DNA from: Yamagishiella unicocca
Taxonomy: Eukaryota; Chlorophyta; Chlorophyceae; Chlamydomonadales; Volvocaceae
DNA: 64,000 bases
Assembly: GCA_003116995.1 (NCBI GenBank)
Contig: BDSL01000024.1
Coordinates: 558,001 to 622,000, forward strand
Reading direction: 5' to 3'
Position numbers and translations under genes: made by a program. Within the stretch, counting starts at the first letter, position 1. Each line of letters opens with the position of its first letter. The notes below the pieces were generated by a model that saw only the letters and a list, made by a program, of their open reading frames with translations, had not been told where the DNA came from and ran no database searches. Positions 11,489-24,627 of this stretch are shown here, piece after piece.

Positions 11489-14400
11489 CTAGATGGACAC
11501 CGAGTACGGCACGCCGCGCATGGTCACGCCGGCTCCGGAGCCCGGCATTAGCAGCGTGTACGGCAGCGGCGCGGCGGATCCGGCATCCAGGCTGTATCGG
11601 GCCCAGTTGGCGGGGTCCGCGTTGCGCGTCTGGATGGTGGATTCCAGGCTCTTCATCGCGGCCATGAAGGCCAGGTTGGCGGCGACGGCCGGCGGGTCCT
11701 GAAGGGTGGGTGGCGTGAAAACCGGTGACACGAAAACTACAGGATAGTGGGCGCATGGTCGGCGGACAGCGAGGATGTGGGCGCATGCTGGAGCAAGGGG
11801 TGGGGGTAGCGGGTAGGGGGCCGTGCGGATTTAGGGAGAGGAAGGGGGGGGGGTGTAATGCTGGCCGTGCGGGGTCCAGGACCGCGTGGGGTTGCGGGGA
11901 AAAACCCGCGTACTAGGAAAATACCGTTTGTGACATGCGTTTGGAGGTGCATGCCGGAGGACTTGGTGCAGGAAACGAACGCCGTAGGTCGTAGGTCGAC
12001 CCCCGGCGGCGACCCTCGGAGCGCGTGGGAGCGTCATCACGCCCTGATCTGCAACTCCCCCGCATGTGTATCGGTAACCTGGTCTTCCCCCCCTCACGTC
12101 CCCGAGGTGTTTGAAGCCTGTCGACGAACCGGTCCTTTCCCACATCGAGTAACCGGTCCTTTCCCACGTCGAGTAACCGGTACTTTCTTCGAGTAACCGC
12201 CCCCTCCGCCCTCCCTCCCTCAGAACCGCACCACCAGGAGGTCGTTTGGCTCGTCCAGGGTCTGCTCGTCGTCGGCATGAGTGGACAGCAGCTGCACGGT
12301 AGCCATGACCTGGAAGGGGGGAGGAGACGCGGCAAGGCAATGCACGTACGGCGGGCGGTTTGTACCGAGAAGTACGGGACACGAGCACGGGGCTGGGTGA
12401 GCGAAACGATATGCCTAGCAGGTAAGCAGCGCCGCCGACCGCCCACCTTGACCGCCGAGAACGGGTCAGCCAGGTAGGTCATGATGATCTTCTCCTGGGG
12501 CGAGCCAACCGCCGCCTGAGTCAACTCCTGCGGGCGGGACGAGGTGCGAACGTGCGATGGGTGAGTGCGGGTAAAAGATAATCCGCGACTGTGTAGGGGG
12601 GTGTTTTGATGGGGGAAGGCCGGGGCCGCGGGGATCCGGAGAAGGGCTGGTAACCGGTGTCCCGCCGTTACCAACAGCTGGTAACCGGCATCACAGGTCA
12701 GGCCCGCCGGTACCAGCAGCTGGAGACCTCTCCGCGCAGACGAACTCGCCCCCACTCGTTTTCCAAGGACGCACGTACACCGTGCGACAATGTCGTACTA
12801 TCCTGGATGCTCTCCGCCTCTCCCTGGTGGGAGCAGTTACCACAACCGTCATTCCGTCGGCCCCGCTCGCTTCGCTTCGCTTCGCTTCGCCCCGTCGCCG
12901 GTAGCAACTCCGCCCCAGCTGGCTGACCGCCCTTCGCTCGTCCAGCGTGCGACCCTCCTGCACGCGCACCATGTAGGAGATGTCACCCTGCGCCGGCATC
13001 GGACGCCGAATGAGCGCCGACGCGTTGAGGATGAGGCCGGTGTAGTCGTACTGGCCGAAGTTAACCGCCGCGTGGTGGCCTGACGCCAGCCAGGCGATAG
13101 TGGCGAGCACGTGGGTGAGCTTGGAGATGGTGGGGATGGGACCAGCGAAGCCCCACACCTCCTCCTCGGTCCGTAACCCGAACTTGACCAAGTCGGGGTG
13201 GCCCTCGTCCTGCAGCGGCAGAACGAGCATGAGGGAGGGTTTGAGGAAGACCCATGGATGCCCGAAAAAACGTTTAGAACAGACGTTTTGAGATGCATGC
13301 TGGAGAACTGGGTTGGGGATACTAAAGCCGAAGGTCGTAAGTTGACCTTTGGGTGGATGAGATCCGAGCTCCCAGGTACGCCGCAACGGTGCAAGCAGGA
13401 GGGTTGAGGAAAGCCCCGGGGACGCGGAGGCCGATTCGGAACCAGCAGGTGGGTAGGTAGGTTGCGAGGAACCACTGTACGAAGAAAAATTCGTTTGGGA
13501 CATACGTTTGGCGATGCATGTTGGAGAACTCGGTTGAGGAAAACTAAAAGACGGAGGTCGTGGTGCCTGTCTACTAGCTGGAGGGTGGGTGGGGGAGCTC
13601 CGGAGGCCGCGCAGGTGCAGGTGCAGGCGCACAACAAATCCGCCCACATTTAAGTGTGGGGGGTCCACCTTTCCAGGCCGAAATTGAGCCCCGGCAGGTG
13701 CGCATCTGGCCGCCTACCTTGACCTCGCTCCACCAGGCCTGCAGCTCGGTGTCGCCGACCACGTCGTCGTCGTCCTTGTAGTAGAGGTGCAGGTACTTGC
13801 CGAAGTAGTCGTTGATCTCGTTCCATATGTCCAGGCCGTCGGTCGCGAAGGGGTAGTCCGTCCAGGGCTTGCCGTCGGGGCCCAGCATGCCCCTGCGAAC
13901 GGAAGGGGGCAGGTGCCGGATGCCGGCAGCGGCAAGGGCAGTCAGTCCCGTGGTCAGTCCCGTGGTCAGTCCCGGCCTTGCCAATCACGGCCAGTCCGGT
14001 GGTGGCGTATATGCTTACAGCGATGTCCGTGAACCGTGCTTCAAATGACAGCGAGGCAACCCCACTGCTACAGGGGGGGGGAAGCTGCCGTGAGGCGGCG
14101 GGCATTTGTAATCGTGCGTCTTTCGACATACGTTGTAAACAAGGTTGGGATGTGGTGTTCGGAGATCGCCTGTTAACTTCCTCGCCTGCCTCCCAGGCCC
14201 CATCTTGCCAGGGCGCGCTTTGTTAGATGGTAAAGGTCAGATGTACCATCTGGTGTTATCTTACGTTATGCTCAATGACCAGCAGCCCAAGCCATCGCAA
14301 CACCTCCAATTCCCCCCTCCCCGCACACACCACCCGGGTACGAGGAACCCCTGCACCCGGACTCTCCCCACAAACCCTCTCTCTCTCACACACACAAACA

Positions 14401-17400
14401 CACACACCCTGCCACCCCCCACCTTGCACGCAGGTCGTCGGGCAGCGCCTGGCTGGCGAACGTCCACTGCTTGCCGTACAGTACGGAGGCGAGGCGCATG
14501 GCGTACTCGCCGGCGCTGAAGCTGGTCTCGATGATGGCGCCGGCGTTGATGAGGATCACGCGCGCGTTGCGGTTGATGTGCAGCGTGTAGCGGAAGTGCG
14601 GCAGCAGCAGCTTGAACACCTGGCCCCCCGATCGCCGAGTGCCGCCCGCGTCGCAGCGTGGACCCAGGCAGGAAGGACAAGGGAGGCGGAAAGCGGTAGG
14701 TCGCCGAGTGCGACTGTTGCTGCTGACGAGGCGGGAAGCACAGCAGCTTACGATGCGTTCTCGTGCTCTCGCCTCGCCCAAAAGCGAACCAAAGGCACCA
14801 GGCACGTATCAAACTGGACCGAAGGCGCCCGTCACATCCTGTACACGATACACTGGCGGCTGTGCGTCCTCGGGGGGCTGCAGGTGGGATGTACATGGGC
14901 TGCCCGTCGCTCCCCAACAACCCCACCCTCCCCCCCGGTTCTATTATTGTAACCCCCCTCCTCCTCCCGCACCTGCCCCCCCCCACTGCCCTCACCGGGT
15001 GCATGGTGCTCAGCTGCCGGCGCATGGCGATGAGGAAGGGCTCCAGAGCCCCGTGCGTGCGAGTGAAGTGGCTGATCAGCTGAGGCCGGAAGGGGCGGGT
15101 TACCGGCGGGAGAGAGGGGGCAGAGAGAGCGACAGGGTGGGTCAGTAGCGGATATGGGCGGGGGCCGGAAGATAAGATCGGTAGTGCGGGTGGTGGGCGC
15201 GGCAAGTAGGGTCAGCAGCGGCAAGAAAGGTCAGCAGCGGGCGAACTCCAGGGAGGAGGGAGCAAGGCAGGACAGGATATCGTGGCCGCCGGGTAGCGGC
15301 GCGGGCCGGCTCCAGGGAGGGCCGTTTGAGTGGCGCGCTCCGGGGCGGAGGTTCCGCCGTACACGGAGCGCGGCAATGTGGGTTCCGGGTCGTTAGATGG
15401 GTTCCGGATCCAGCGTGGAGAGACTTGTGCGGGGAGACGACAAATCACCCCAAGGGGTTGCGGTGTCAGGGGGAACAAAACCCACACCGCACCCCGGGCG
15501 GTGAGCAGGAAATACAAAACCCACACGGTGCCGGACCGTACCGTGCCGTACCTGGTGGAACGACGAGTCCAGGGATTTGAACACCGCCTTGGCCAGCCGC
15601 CACACCGCCAGGTTCTGCGTCTTGCGGGTCAGCACGGAGCGCGCGTAAACCACCCCTGCGGTGGCCGGCAGCTCCGGGAACTGCTTGTGGGTCCCCGGGT
15701 GGGCCAGTTCGATGGCCACCGGGATGAGCGCGTCGTCCTTGCCGGTGCCGTCCCTGTGATGGGCAGTGGCGGTGGTGGCGGCGGCGGCGGTGGTGGTGAG
15801 TTTGTTTTTTTCTTCCTTCAGAAGAAATTAAAAGTAGGCAAAAAGAAGGAAGAAACAAAGGCAAAACTTTGTTTTCTTCCAAAGGAAGAAATAACCAACA
15901 AAGTTTTTTACTCTTTTCTTCCAAAGGAAGAAACAACGAAACGGTGGTGGTGGTGGTTGAAGAGGTGGTGGTGGAGGTACTGCGTTCTCAGCACGACTGG
16001 CCGTTCTTCAGCTCCCCCAGACCACAGGACAGACTGCTGCTGGTGCTCACTGAGTGACGGGACTCACTTGTGCAGGCTCAGACAACCGCCATCCACGACA
16101 ACCAACCAACCAACCAACCAACCAACTCCAAACGGTAAACGGCACGACCCGTACTACCGGAACTCACTTGCGCAGGTAGAACAGCGCGCGCCCCTGGTGC
16201 TGCACCTTGTTGTCCTTCTTGCGGGGGTCCAGGGAGGGCCAGAAGGCGGAGAAGGCCCAGTAGTCGATTATGAAGAGCCGCGGCTTGCCGCCGGCGGCCG
16301 CCTCCGCCACCAGTTGCTCCAGGGTGGCACCCTGCAGCTCGTCTGTTCCATGGGTGAGTAAAAAAAATTAAAATCGCGGATCCACAGCCGTGGGTAGTGG
16401 GGGGGAGGGACGTCGTAGCAGAGGGGGAAGACGGGGGAGGGAGAGTTGTGAGGCCTTATGCGCTTCGGACGGCGCGCTTCAAGTAACCCTGGCCGTCACC
16501 CCGACCACCCAATCGCCCTCCCCCCCCCCGCCTTCTCAGCACACACGCGTACACGCTTACACGCACATGCATCGAACAAAACGCGCCAGATCTAAGCCAA
16601 CCCACCTTTTACGTGCTCGTTGCGGATGGCGCTACCGAACGCCTCCGGCAGCTCCTTCAGCGCCGAGATGACGACTGGGTTGAACCCGGCCAGCACCTGG
16701 CGGCCGTATTCCTCGTCCGTGTACCAGGCGTCGGGGCGGCCGTCCACCACCCGGGGCACCTGGTGGTGGAAGGAGGGGTGATGGCGGGTTTGCGAGGACC
16801 CCTTGCGTAACGACATAGGGGGAGAAGATGAAGGTACGGCCCCCTGCGGAAGGACGTGAATACGCTGGGGGGGGTTACAAGTAAAGAACCGGTAACTCGA
16901 CTGGGGGGAGGGGGGGGGGATCGAGGAAGACCCGTGGAAGGGGGGGGGGGAGGGGCGCCCTTCATCGCACACTAGAGCTACTCAATACTCTGCACTCTGT
17001 GCAGCTGCACGCACGGGCTGACGCCTCACCCGCATTCCGTCCGCGCCAACTGCCGGTCCCCGCTGTAACTCAGCGAAGGTCAACAACACCCCCGCTACCA
17101 CCGCCACCACCACCACCATCATCATCCAGACGCCGCACACCCGTCCCAAATTCCAGCCAGCTTAGCCTCCCAAGAACCCGCCATAAACACCAAACCCAAC
17201 AACGCTCCAAACCGCCGCCACCCTAGGTGAGAAACCGCCACCCAGCCGGCACAACAACCGGCCCCCCGCGGATTTGTTTCATACCCCCCCCCTTCCTGTC
17301 GAGTAACTGGTTCTTTTCTGTAATTCCCCTCCTCACGTCGAAGTACAGCAGGTCGTTGACGTCCCCCGAGCCGTCCAGCACCCGCTTCCACTGGTCATCC

Positions 17401-19080
17401 CCCAACCGCTCCACGATGCTCCGCGCTCCGGGCACCGGCGGCTTGCCGGTGTACGGCCTGGCGCGGCGCACGCCTGTGGCGGAGCCGCCGGTGGCCGAGT
17501 CGTACACAGGGCCCACCTGCACGTGCAAGGGACGCGGGGAGGGAGGGAGGACCGTACGGCGGCAAGATGGGGGGGGTGCTTGTCTGAAGGCGTGAGGACG
17601 TCAGGTGGAAATTTGGGGGCGCGGAACTAACATGGGGCGTTGCTCGCAGGAGAGAAAGGCGGGGCGCGGGGAACAGCTGGGGTTGCGAGGGGTCGTCGCT
17701 GGGAATGCGAGGGAGGGCGCGGCGGCGGCGGTGGTGGTGGCGGCGGCAGCGGCGGTGGTGGTTAGCGGGGTGTCGTACATACCCGCAGCTCGGCGACGCG
17801 CGTGTTGACCGTCGCCGCCGACGCGGCAGGCAGCCGGAAGTCCCACGCGCCTGCCAGGGGAGCGCGGGGAGGGGGAGGAGACCCGGTCGCACGACACAGG
17901 AGAGCGCGGGGAGGGAGAGGGGGAGGAGACCCGGTTGCAGGACACAGGGCAGCGCGGGGCGGGGAGGGGGAGGGGGAGGGGTCCGGCAACGTGACGAAGT
18001 AAGGGTGGGGTGGCAGCAAGGGGGGGATAGGGACCCGCGGGGCACCCCGTCTCGTCAGTGCACCCCATGGCAGTGCCTCCCGACGTAGGGTGCTTCTTCC
18101 TCGCGGTGGGGCCCCGACCCCCAACCTGGGCCCTTCCTTCCATCCGCCCCACTCACCCCCTCTCGTCCTGTGTGGCTGCCAGGCACCTGGAGTGGTTGCG
18201 GGCGCCAGGCCCCTGGACGCGTCTGCGGGGTAGAGCTGCGTCGGCAGCAGGCCCTGGAAGCCGCCCTGCAGGTTGGAGGCTTCCTGCAGACGGCGCCAGT
18301 CGGTGGGTCGGTGGGTCGGTGGGTCAGGCGGGGGTCGCGGCTGCGTGTTGGTGTGTACTTCACTGCGCGTGTCGGCAAGGGACTCGACCGTGCAGGGCGT
18401 GCGTTAGTGTGTGGTGGATTCTCCGACAGAGGCATTAGAAGGACGCAGGCCATAGCTGGGCACCAAGGTCCAAGCGACCATATATATTGAAGTATCCCAC
18501 GGATCCCCGGACCCTAGCCGAATGCACGAGCGACCCCGCCGCCACCGGGACACGAACCGGCGATTTCCGAGGCCGCGCCCCCCACAGCTTGCCCCCTCCT
18601 GCATGGCCTGCTGCCCGCCGTCTCACCAGCTTGTGCATGGCCAGCACGTCGGCGAAATCCTCGAAGTGCGCAATGGGCCTCTCCACCCCCGGCAGCAGCC
18701 CCAGCAGGAGGCGAGCAACTCCATGCAGGGCGGTGGGGATGAGGTTGAGGAAGGAGAGGCTCTGTTGGTCGCCCGCCTCCTGCAGAGCGGGGAGCGAGGA
18801 AACGACTACTGTGTAGATAAACACTTGTTTGCAGTGAGGAGGTTTGCAAAACATACTCGTTTACGCGATGTGGATGGGCCGAAGGGGCAGCGAGGAGGCC
18901 GCTGGACACGATGTGGGAGTCGTGTGAGTGGGGTTACAATAAAAGAACCAGTAACGCGACTTGGGGGAGTGGCGTGGAGTCGCGGTAAGGTGAGGGGCAT
19001 GTGTGGTTTCATGGTGTGCAACGAACCCACTTCACGGTACAAAGCCAATCGGCTGGACTGGTGGTGTGGGTGCGGGTGCG

Positions 19081-19114
<34 letters not shown>

Positions 19115-21753
19115 TGGGTGTGGGTGCTGCAAGGGAGGAGAAGCGGATGTGGGGCGAGAAAGCGAGCTGCTGTGTTGGCTGGGGTTGGCTGTGGGGGCGA
19201 TGTGGGTATCGGGTCCCTATGGTATCATCGCCCGGGGCTCCTTAAGCGGTAAACCAGCTCTCAGGCACACGGGCGCACGGGGCACAGAGGCACAGAGGCG
19301 CAACCGCACCCACCGCGATGAGGGCGAAGGCGGCGCTGAGTCCAGCTGCGAGCGTGTCGCCCTTGAAGCCCGTGTCCTTGTCGAAGCTGAACGTCTCATC
19401 TGCGGGCGGGCAGGCGGGCGGGGGAGCAGGGGCACGGCGGCGTCCTCACGGGCCCGGGTTTCGGAGCGGGCAGAGGGGCAGAGGGGCCGGGTTTCGGAGC
19501 GGGCAGGGGCAAGGGCCGGGTTTCGGAGCGGGCAGGGGCAGGGCCCGGGTTTCGGAGCGGGCTGGGGCAGGGGCGCACGGACCAGTGCGCAGCGGCCGGT
19601 CAGGGTGGCATCTGGTGCACTGTTTGAGGGCCCGCCACCGTCGCCGCCGCCGCCGCCGCCCTTGTAGCAGCCCAGTAGCTAGGGGCGCGAGTTGTGGCGA
19701 TGCCTCGACAGTAGGGTCGCCCTTCCCCTTGGTTGACGGACGCACCACCGCTTGGCCGATGAGGCGAGCACGTGGGCTGCCGCTGACGCCCAAGGGTCAC
19801 GTCGGCCAACGGTTGCCTGGCCACTCCACAGCCCCGCTCATCCCCGCCGCTACAGGGGTACCCCCCCCGCGCCATCTGACGCCTCGCCCTCGCAACCGAC
19901 CCTAACCACCCAAGACACACCTCCATCACATCCAGCAACCTTAATCATGGCCTCCCTTGCTGGGATTGGGATTGGGTATTTGGGCAAAACCCTAAAACCC
20001 TGCAACCTACCGAAGGGCAGCCAGGGCTCCTGGCCTAGCAGGAGAGACTTCTCGGTGCCGTTGGCCCGGGTGCCGCGGTTGGTTGCGAGGCGGCGAGGGT
20101 ACGGCAGCTCCTTGGATCCACCCAGGTTGGGGCGCACCAGGTGGAAGAGGCTCAGGTCGTCGTACGTCTTGGGGGGGGGGAATCAGCGGGGCAGGGGTAG
20201 AGGGGGAAACGCGTGGCCCGAAACCCGTGATCCGAAATCCGTGACCTGAGATCCGCGATCCGAGATCCGTGATCCGAAATCCGTGATCCGAAATCCGTGA
20301 TCCGAAACTGGAGAGACGACACAGTACTAGCTGGGAAAGGGTTTACAGCCGCATGTACGATACCATGTTTTGAGCGCAGGAAACTGGGACCCGAGTCCCG
20401 CGGGGTTGGTCGGAGCAGGGGGTGGCGGTTTTGCTTGGGCCGACCGTGGACAGTTTGCTGCCAAGCATACCATAACTCGCGAATTAACCCCCCCATCACA
20501 AACGTTATTCGTCAGTGCGACATACACAACACACGCAAACAAGGGCACCAACCCCGTGGCTACACACGGTTTCGTTGCTTGACAGCGGTGCAATAAAACG
20601 CCCATAACGCCTCGGCTTTCACTAAAACCCTAAAACCCTAAACCCCACCACCACCACCCACCCACCTGGTACCAGTAGATGCGGTCGGCGCCCTTGCGCT
20701 GCTGCACCCGCGTCTCGGGGGTGCCCTGCGGATGAGGCCGAGGGGGCAGCCGTCACACCCACACTCGTGACGTTGGACGCATGGGTTACTTCTGGTTGGG
20801 AGTGTGTGGCGGTGGCGGTAGTGGCGTTATGTTGTTATATATGCTCCTCCGAACACAATGGGAAAAACGCTTACTGTCTTCTTTTACTTTTTGCCTTTGT
20901 TTCTTCCTTTGGTTGGCCAGCCATTGCCCACACCTTCTCATGTCGACGCACGAGTTCCTCCCCCCCCTTCCCCCTCCCCCCTCCCCTTCCCCCCCGCAAA
21001 AACACACACCTGGTGGGCCGACAGGTCGCGCTGGCGCTCCTCCCTCAGCGACTGGGGGGTGTCAGCAGGCAGGCAGGCGGCGCCTGTGAAGAAGACGCGC
21101 CAGCCGTGCTCGGACGAAACCCAGCTGTTGGCGGGGATGCGGAAGACGGCGGTCGCGCTGCGGGGGGTGGGTGTGGCGAGGGTACGCCAGGGAGGGTTCG
21201 GCGGGCGGGCGAGGGTGAGAGCGGACACGGCACGTGCCCCGAAGCCCTTCCGGAAGTTTAATTTCGTCCCGCCCAGGGATCACGCCGCGGTGCTGAGTGT
21301 ATACGGCGACCTTCCGAGCGCATCCCCTCCGCCCGGGGGGGGGAGTGCGAGGAGGTCCCGATTGTACGACGTAAAACCCCCGCGGCGGGGGGGCCAGCAC
21401 CGGTACAATAGGCGGTGTCCATGGCCCCCAGCGGCTGAGGCGTGGGCGCTTGCTTTCCAAGTCACGGCATTTTTGTTTGGGGACTGACGTTATGGGATCC
21501 GCACCTGACCAGTTTAACCCGGCTAATGAAATCTACCGACGAGCCCGTTCGCCCGGGCAGCTTGCGCAGCAGCACGGCTCCAGGGTTGGTGAGGTTGACA
21601 GGCAGGGTGAGGGTCCCTTCGCGCTTCCAGCCGGGGCTTCCGTCCTTGCGGGCCACTTGCACCGGGGGAAGCCAGACGTCGACGCTCGCTGGGGTGCTGC
21701 GGAGTTCACTATCTATGGAGAGAACGACGATCTCCAGTCCAGTGCCGGTATCC
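11489..21753 (-). CDS. LOX: Lipoxygenase copy 2, complete catalytic region
   Basis: Plant-type lipoxygenase. Nineteen phase-consistent exons: 21753-21505, 21157-21010, 20725-20666, 20167-20011, 19399-19314, 18779-18627, 18283-18187, 17850-17783, 17516-17337, 16759-16606, 16342-16168, 15753-15552, 15079-14996, 14619-14423, 13892-13718, 13209-12928, 12527-12447, 12309-12235, 11698-11489, giving about 943 residues. All five iron ligands are visible: HQLISH (two His near residue 575-580, split by an intron), HHAAVNFGQY (His and Asn near 774-778) and the C-terminal Ile in GVPYSVSI. Other landmarks are AWYTDEEYGRQVLAGFNPV and HFRYTLHINRNARVILINA. The 13209-12928 exon uses a weak donor (GTCAGC). The N-terminal exon, expected to hold a transit peptide, was not found upstream. 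The enzyme looks functional; regiospecificity cannot be called. Confidence 0.93.
15800..15945. repeat. AT-rich palindromic tract in a lipoxygenase intron
   Basis: Lies between exons 16342-16168 and 15753-15552. It contains several copies of TTCTTCCAAAGGAAGAA-like palindromes and related A/T tracts. A reverse-oriented copy of part of it (TTTGCCTTTGTTTCTTCC) recurs at about 20893-20913 in another intron of the same gene. Confidence 0.7.
19440..19575. repeat. Minisatellite in a lipoxygenase intron
   Basis: Imperfect copies of a unit containing GGGTTTCGGAGCGGGCAG, repeated about five times. It is intronic and has no coding continuity with the neighbouring exons. Confidence 0.7.
20215..20312. repeat. 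14-bp tandem repeat in a lipoxygenase intron
   Basis: About seven near-copies of GATCCGAAATCCGT with small variations, lying between exons 20725-20666 and 20167-20011. Confidence 0.8.
20622..20647. repeat. Short telomere-type tract (CCCTAAAA)
   Basis: Two CCCTAAAA units followed by CCCTAAACCCC, the complement of the TTTTAGGG telomeric repeat of Chlamydomonas. It sits in an intron just 3' (in plus coordinates 5') of exon 20725-20666. Similar short tracts occur at about 19988-20000 and 37430-37448. Confidence 0.7.
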
Positions 21754-22890
21754 CTGAGTGGGTACGCGGGGTTTCGTTCAACTGCGGAGTCTGAGCACGG
21801 GCATGATACCGGTCATTTGTGAGGAAGCTGTGCAGAACATGCATATGAAACTAAATGAAGTCTCCAGCCGCATATTAGGTTGTGCTGGTAGCGCACCCGA
21901 GCATCGGCGCCGATGAGCTTATGGAACACTTCCATTTGTGAACGCCCGAATCGGCGCCTTCAGCGGCAGTAGTCGTAGCCGTCATGTTACCCGCTCTGTA
22001 TGATGGTGAATTAAACTAGGATGCAACTGTGGCGCGATAGAAGCGGGTTATACCAGCGGGAGAAACCGGCGTTGTTATAAAGCCAAGAAAAAGAACCTTA
22101 CAGAATTGCGAGCGCGCAGAGAAGTGAAGGTAAGTTCTTATGTTCTGATACTAGTACTATGCTTAAGCAAGGTCGCTAAGTTGAATTGGTCGGCCTGCCC
22201 TGGGCCTGTCGTTAACCGAACGGAACCCCCATGAAACTGCCTTCGATGGTGCAAAACAATAAGGATGCCGCAAATGCACCAGACTTAAGCCTTCTGTTTA
22301 CTACGTATTTCCACGTTCGAGGCTGGGTGATTGCGTATCCCATTAAACGCATGTCGGAGAACCGTAACGCATGTCGGAGAGGCAATTGAAGACCAACTAG
22401 GAAGTATTGAGGAAGATTGTCGTCAAGAAGGTGTTAACATCAAACATTTCATTTGTTTTCATTGAAATACTGACCGCAAAAGGGAGTATCGGGCCACTTT
22501 GGCAAAGTCCTTGCGTTGGATACCGGTACATACGGAACAAAGAGTCGTTCGGCAGTGCATCCGGCGCGCTCATGACACTATTTTGTTACTTATACTTATT
22601 CATTGTGCGCTCTCTGTGCCTGTGGTCTTATAGCCTGCGTTGGAGTCCGCTGGACAGCAGCTTGTGTCCTCAGGGAATGACGGACAAGGGGTTTTGGCTT
22701 CCTCGAAGCCGGAAAAAGGGCGGGGCTCCCCTGCATCCGTACGGGCCGGTTGCTTGTGTAGAGCACGAGTGATCACTACGGGCCGGTTGCTTAGCCGGGT
22801 GTGTGACAGCAACAGGGCTGTTTCGCCACGCAAGGATAGAAACCACCACCTTAACAGAAGCGTAAGAGGAAGCCGACATTAATTGCATAC
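21754..22890. other. 5' flank of lipoxygenase copy 2, no gene recognised
   Basis: GC drops here. The missing first exon of lipoxygenase copy 2 should lie in this stretch or beyond it. A minus-strand frame at 22600-22833 starts MRGETALLLSHTRLSNRP and looks loosely transit-peptide-like, but I found no supported join to exon 21753-21505. Confidence 0.35.
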
Positions 22891-23559
22891 ATGCGCCAAT
22901 TCCGGGTGCATGTACGCCGCATGGTCAGTACAGCGAAGCTGAGCGAAGCGCCAACCGACGGCTTCCAGCCTGCCAGTGCGCGCCTCGAAGTTCTGCGCGG
23001 GGCTGAGGCCGTGAGCCAGGCCATTGCCAGGGGTGACCGCTGCTACAACGCCGCCTTCATGGCGTGGCTTGGAACCCCCCTCTTCGGTACCCCTGCACTC
23101 CAGCGCCTGCTGACTTCCACGGGCTTCCGGTACCCTGAGCTGGGGGTGGTGGCGGCAGCAGCAGTAGCAGCGGACAGCCGCCACCGTCTGCCCCGGACTT
23201 GTTCTTCGGGGTCGACGCAGCCGGCCCGGGCGTGCTGCACGAAAAGGCGTCACCGCTGCTGATTTGGGACCGCCGTCTGCTGCAGCGCTTCGTCATCGAC
23301 CACTTGGACCCACTGTCACCGTTACAACACCAACCACCATCATCACGCACCAGCACCCGCACCCGCAGCCACACTTGTGTCAGGCGATGCGCCCGATGGT
23401 TCTACCTCTTGGTCTGGAACCCACTGTAATTGTTACAACAACAACTTGCAGCACGGAGGCAGCATCAGCGGGCTGCAGCACCTGCAGCAGCTATACATCC
23501 AAGTTTGCTCTTCCCTTCCTGGGAGACGGTTAGCGGGGGTTCTCTGTAGTGGTCGGTGA
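22891..23559 (+). pseudogene. Unrecognised coding-like fragments
   Basis: A frame from 22891 (MRQFRVHVRRMVSTAKL, then ARGDRCYNAAFMAWLG and STGFRYPEL) looks coding up to about 23140. A second frame at 23199-23310 (FFGVDAAGPGVLHEKASPL, then LLQRFVIDHLDP) and a third at 23440-23559 (SGLQHLQQLYIQV) follow, separated by candidate introns rich in TACAAC. I do not recognise the family and could not fit a complete gene. It may be a decayed gene or an untypical exon set. Confidence 0.25.
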
Positions 23560-24600
23560 CTGTGCATGTAAGCGCTTGCATCTCGTTGCATGGCGGACTC
23601 GTCTCAAAGGTTATTGGGGGCGCGGGCGCCGCAGGTAACATGTCAACTGGGAAAATGGTGTGACGGGCTTTCCTTCAATCGGGGCTGCATATGGGAAACG
23701 TTGGGTGATGAACATGCTCCTTGGTGCACGCACTGCAGCGGTGTGGTCGTGGGTAGGAGCGGACATGGGTGGGAGCGAGACGTCCTTCGATGTGTTCGGT
23801 TCCGGTGGGTGTCAAACGAACGGGTCGTACCAATGTGCCTCTTGTTGTTGTATCGGGTACAGTGGGTTCCAGACCAAGAGGCCTCTTGTGATGCTTGCCT
23901 TCTTTTCAACTCTACAAAGCGGCTCTTTCCAGCAATTAGACACCCCACAAGACGAAACACTGCTCCTCCGCGGCATAGTGCCGTCCGTGGCATAGTGAAG
24001 TGGGCCGCCAGTAGGCGCCAGTTCACTATGTCGGAGCCAGCAGAGAAAGGCGAGTAACATTCACGGATTGGGATGCGAATGCCACAGATGGCAGGCTCCT
24101 TATGAACTTGTGTATTGTCTTGCTGGCTCTTGCGAACAGGCCGCGAGGCGAGTCCTCTGTCGTCTTCGCCCGAGGTTGAGCCACATCGGACGTCCACAAT
24201 CTCTTCCTCACATTCAGCCGGTCCAGGAGTACATACGCCGTGATGTGTAGGACATGCCATTAGGGAGGTTCTTCATCTATCGGAATGGAGTGGCGGCGCC
24301 GCCGGCTGATAGTGTATGGCTAAATAATTTGACCCACGGGTCGCGCTACACACAAAGCGAATTCGATGTGTACCTTTACCTCTCCTGCAGTGGAGTTCGA
24401 GATGCTTGCCACTCCGCCAAGTGTCCAAAATAAGTATCCTGTTTGCGCGAGGGACCATTTCAACGGGCTTTCACTGCGACGCTGTTCTTTCCGCTGCCTA
24501 TGTGCGACATGTCGATTAAAGCATACTTTGCAAATCCGTCAGTGACTTTGTCCTGATTATCATTTCAGCAAGCGAGGGACGCAATCGCTCCCCGCTCTTC
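23560..24600. other. No gene recognised
   Basis: Overlapping frames exist on both strands, but none shows a known domain. A motif resembling ACCCACTGT, six variable bases, then TACAACAACAA occurs on the minus strand at about 23877-23845 and on the plus strand at about 23301-23335 and 23408-23445, suggesting a small dispersed repeat. Confidence 0.35.
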
Positions 24601-24627
24601 CATCCTGTTTCCCTTCGAACCGCAGTC

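Noticed and set aside
14261..15205. A 314-codon minus-strand frame overlapping lipoxygenase exons
   Set aside because: It is in another frame from the lipoxygenase reading, which alone matches the family and splices in phase.
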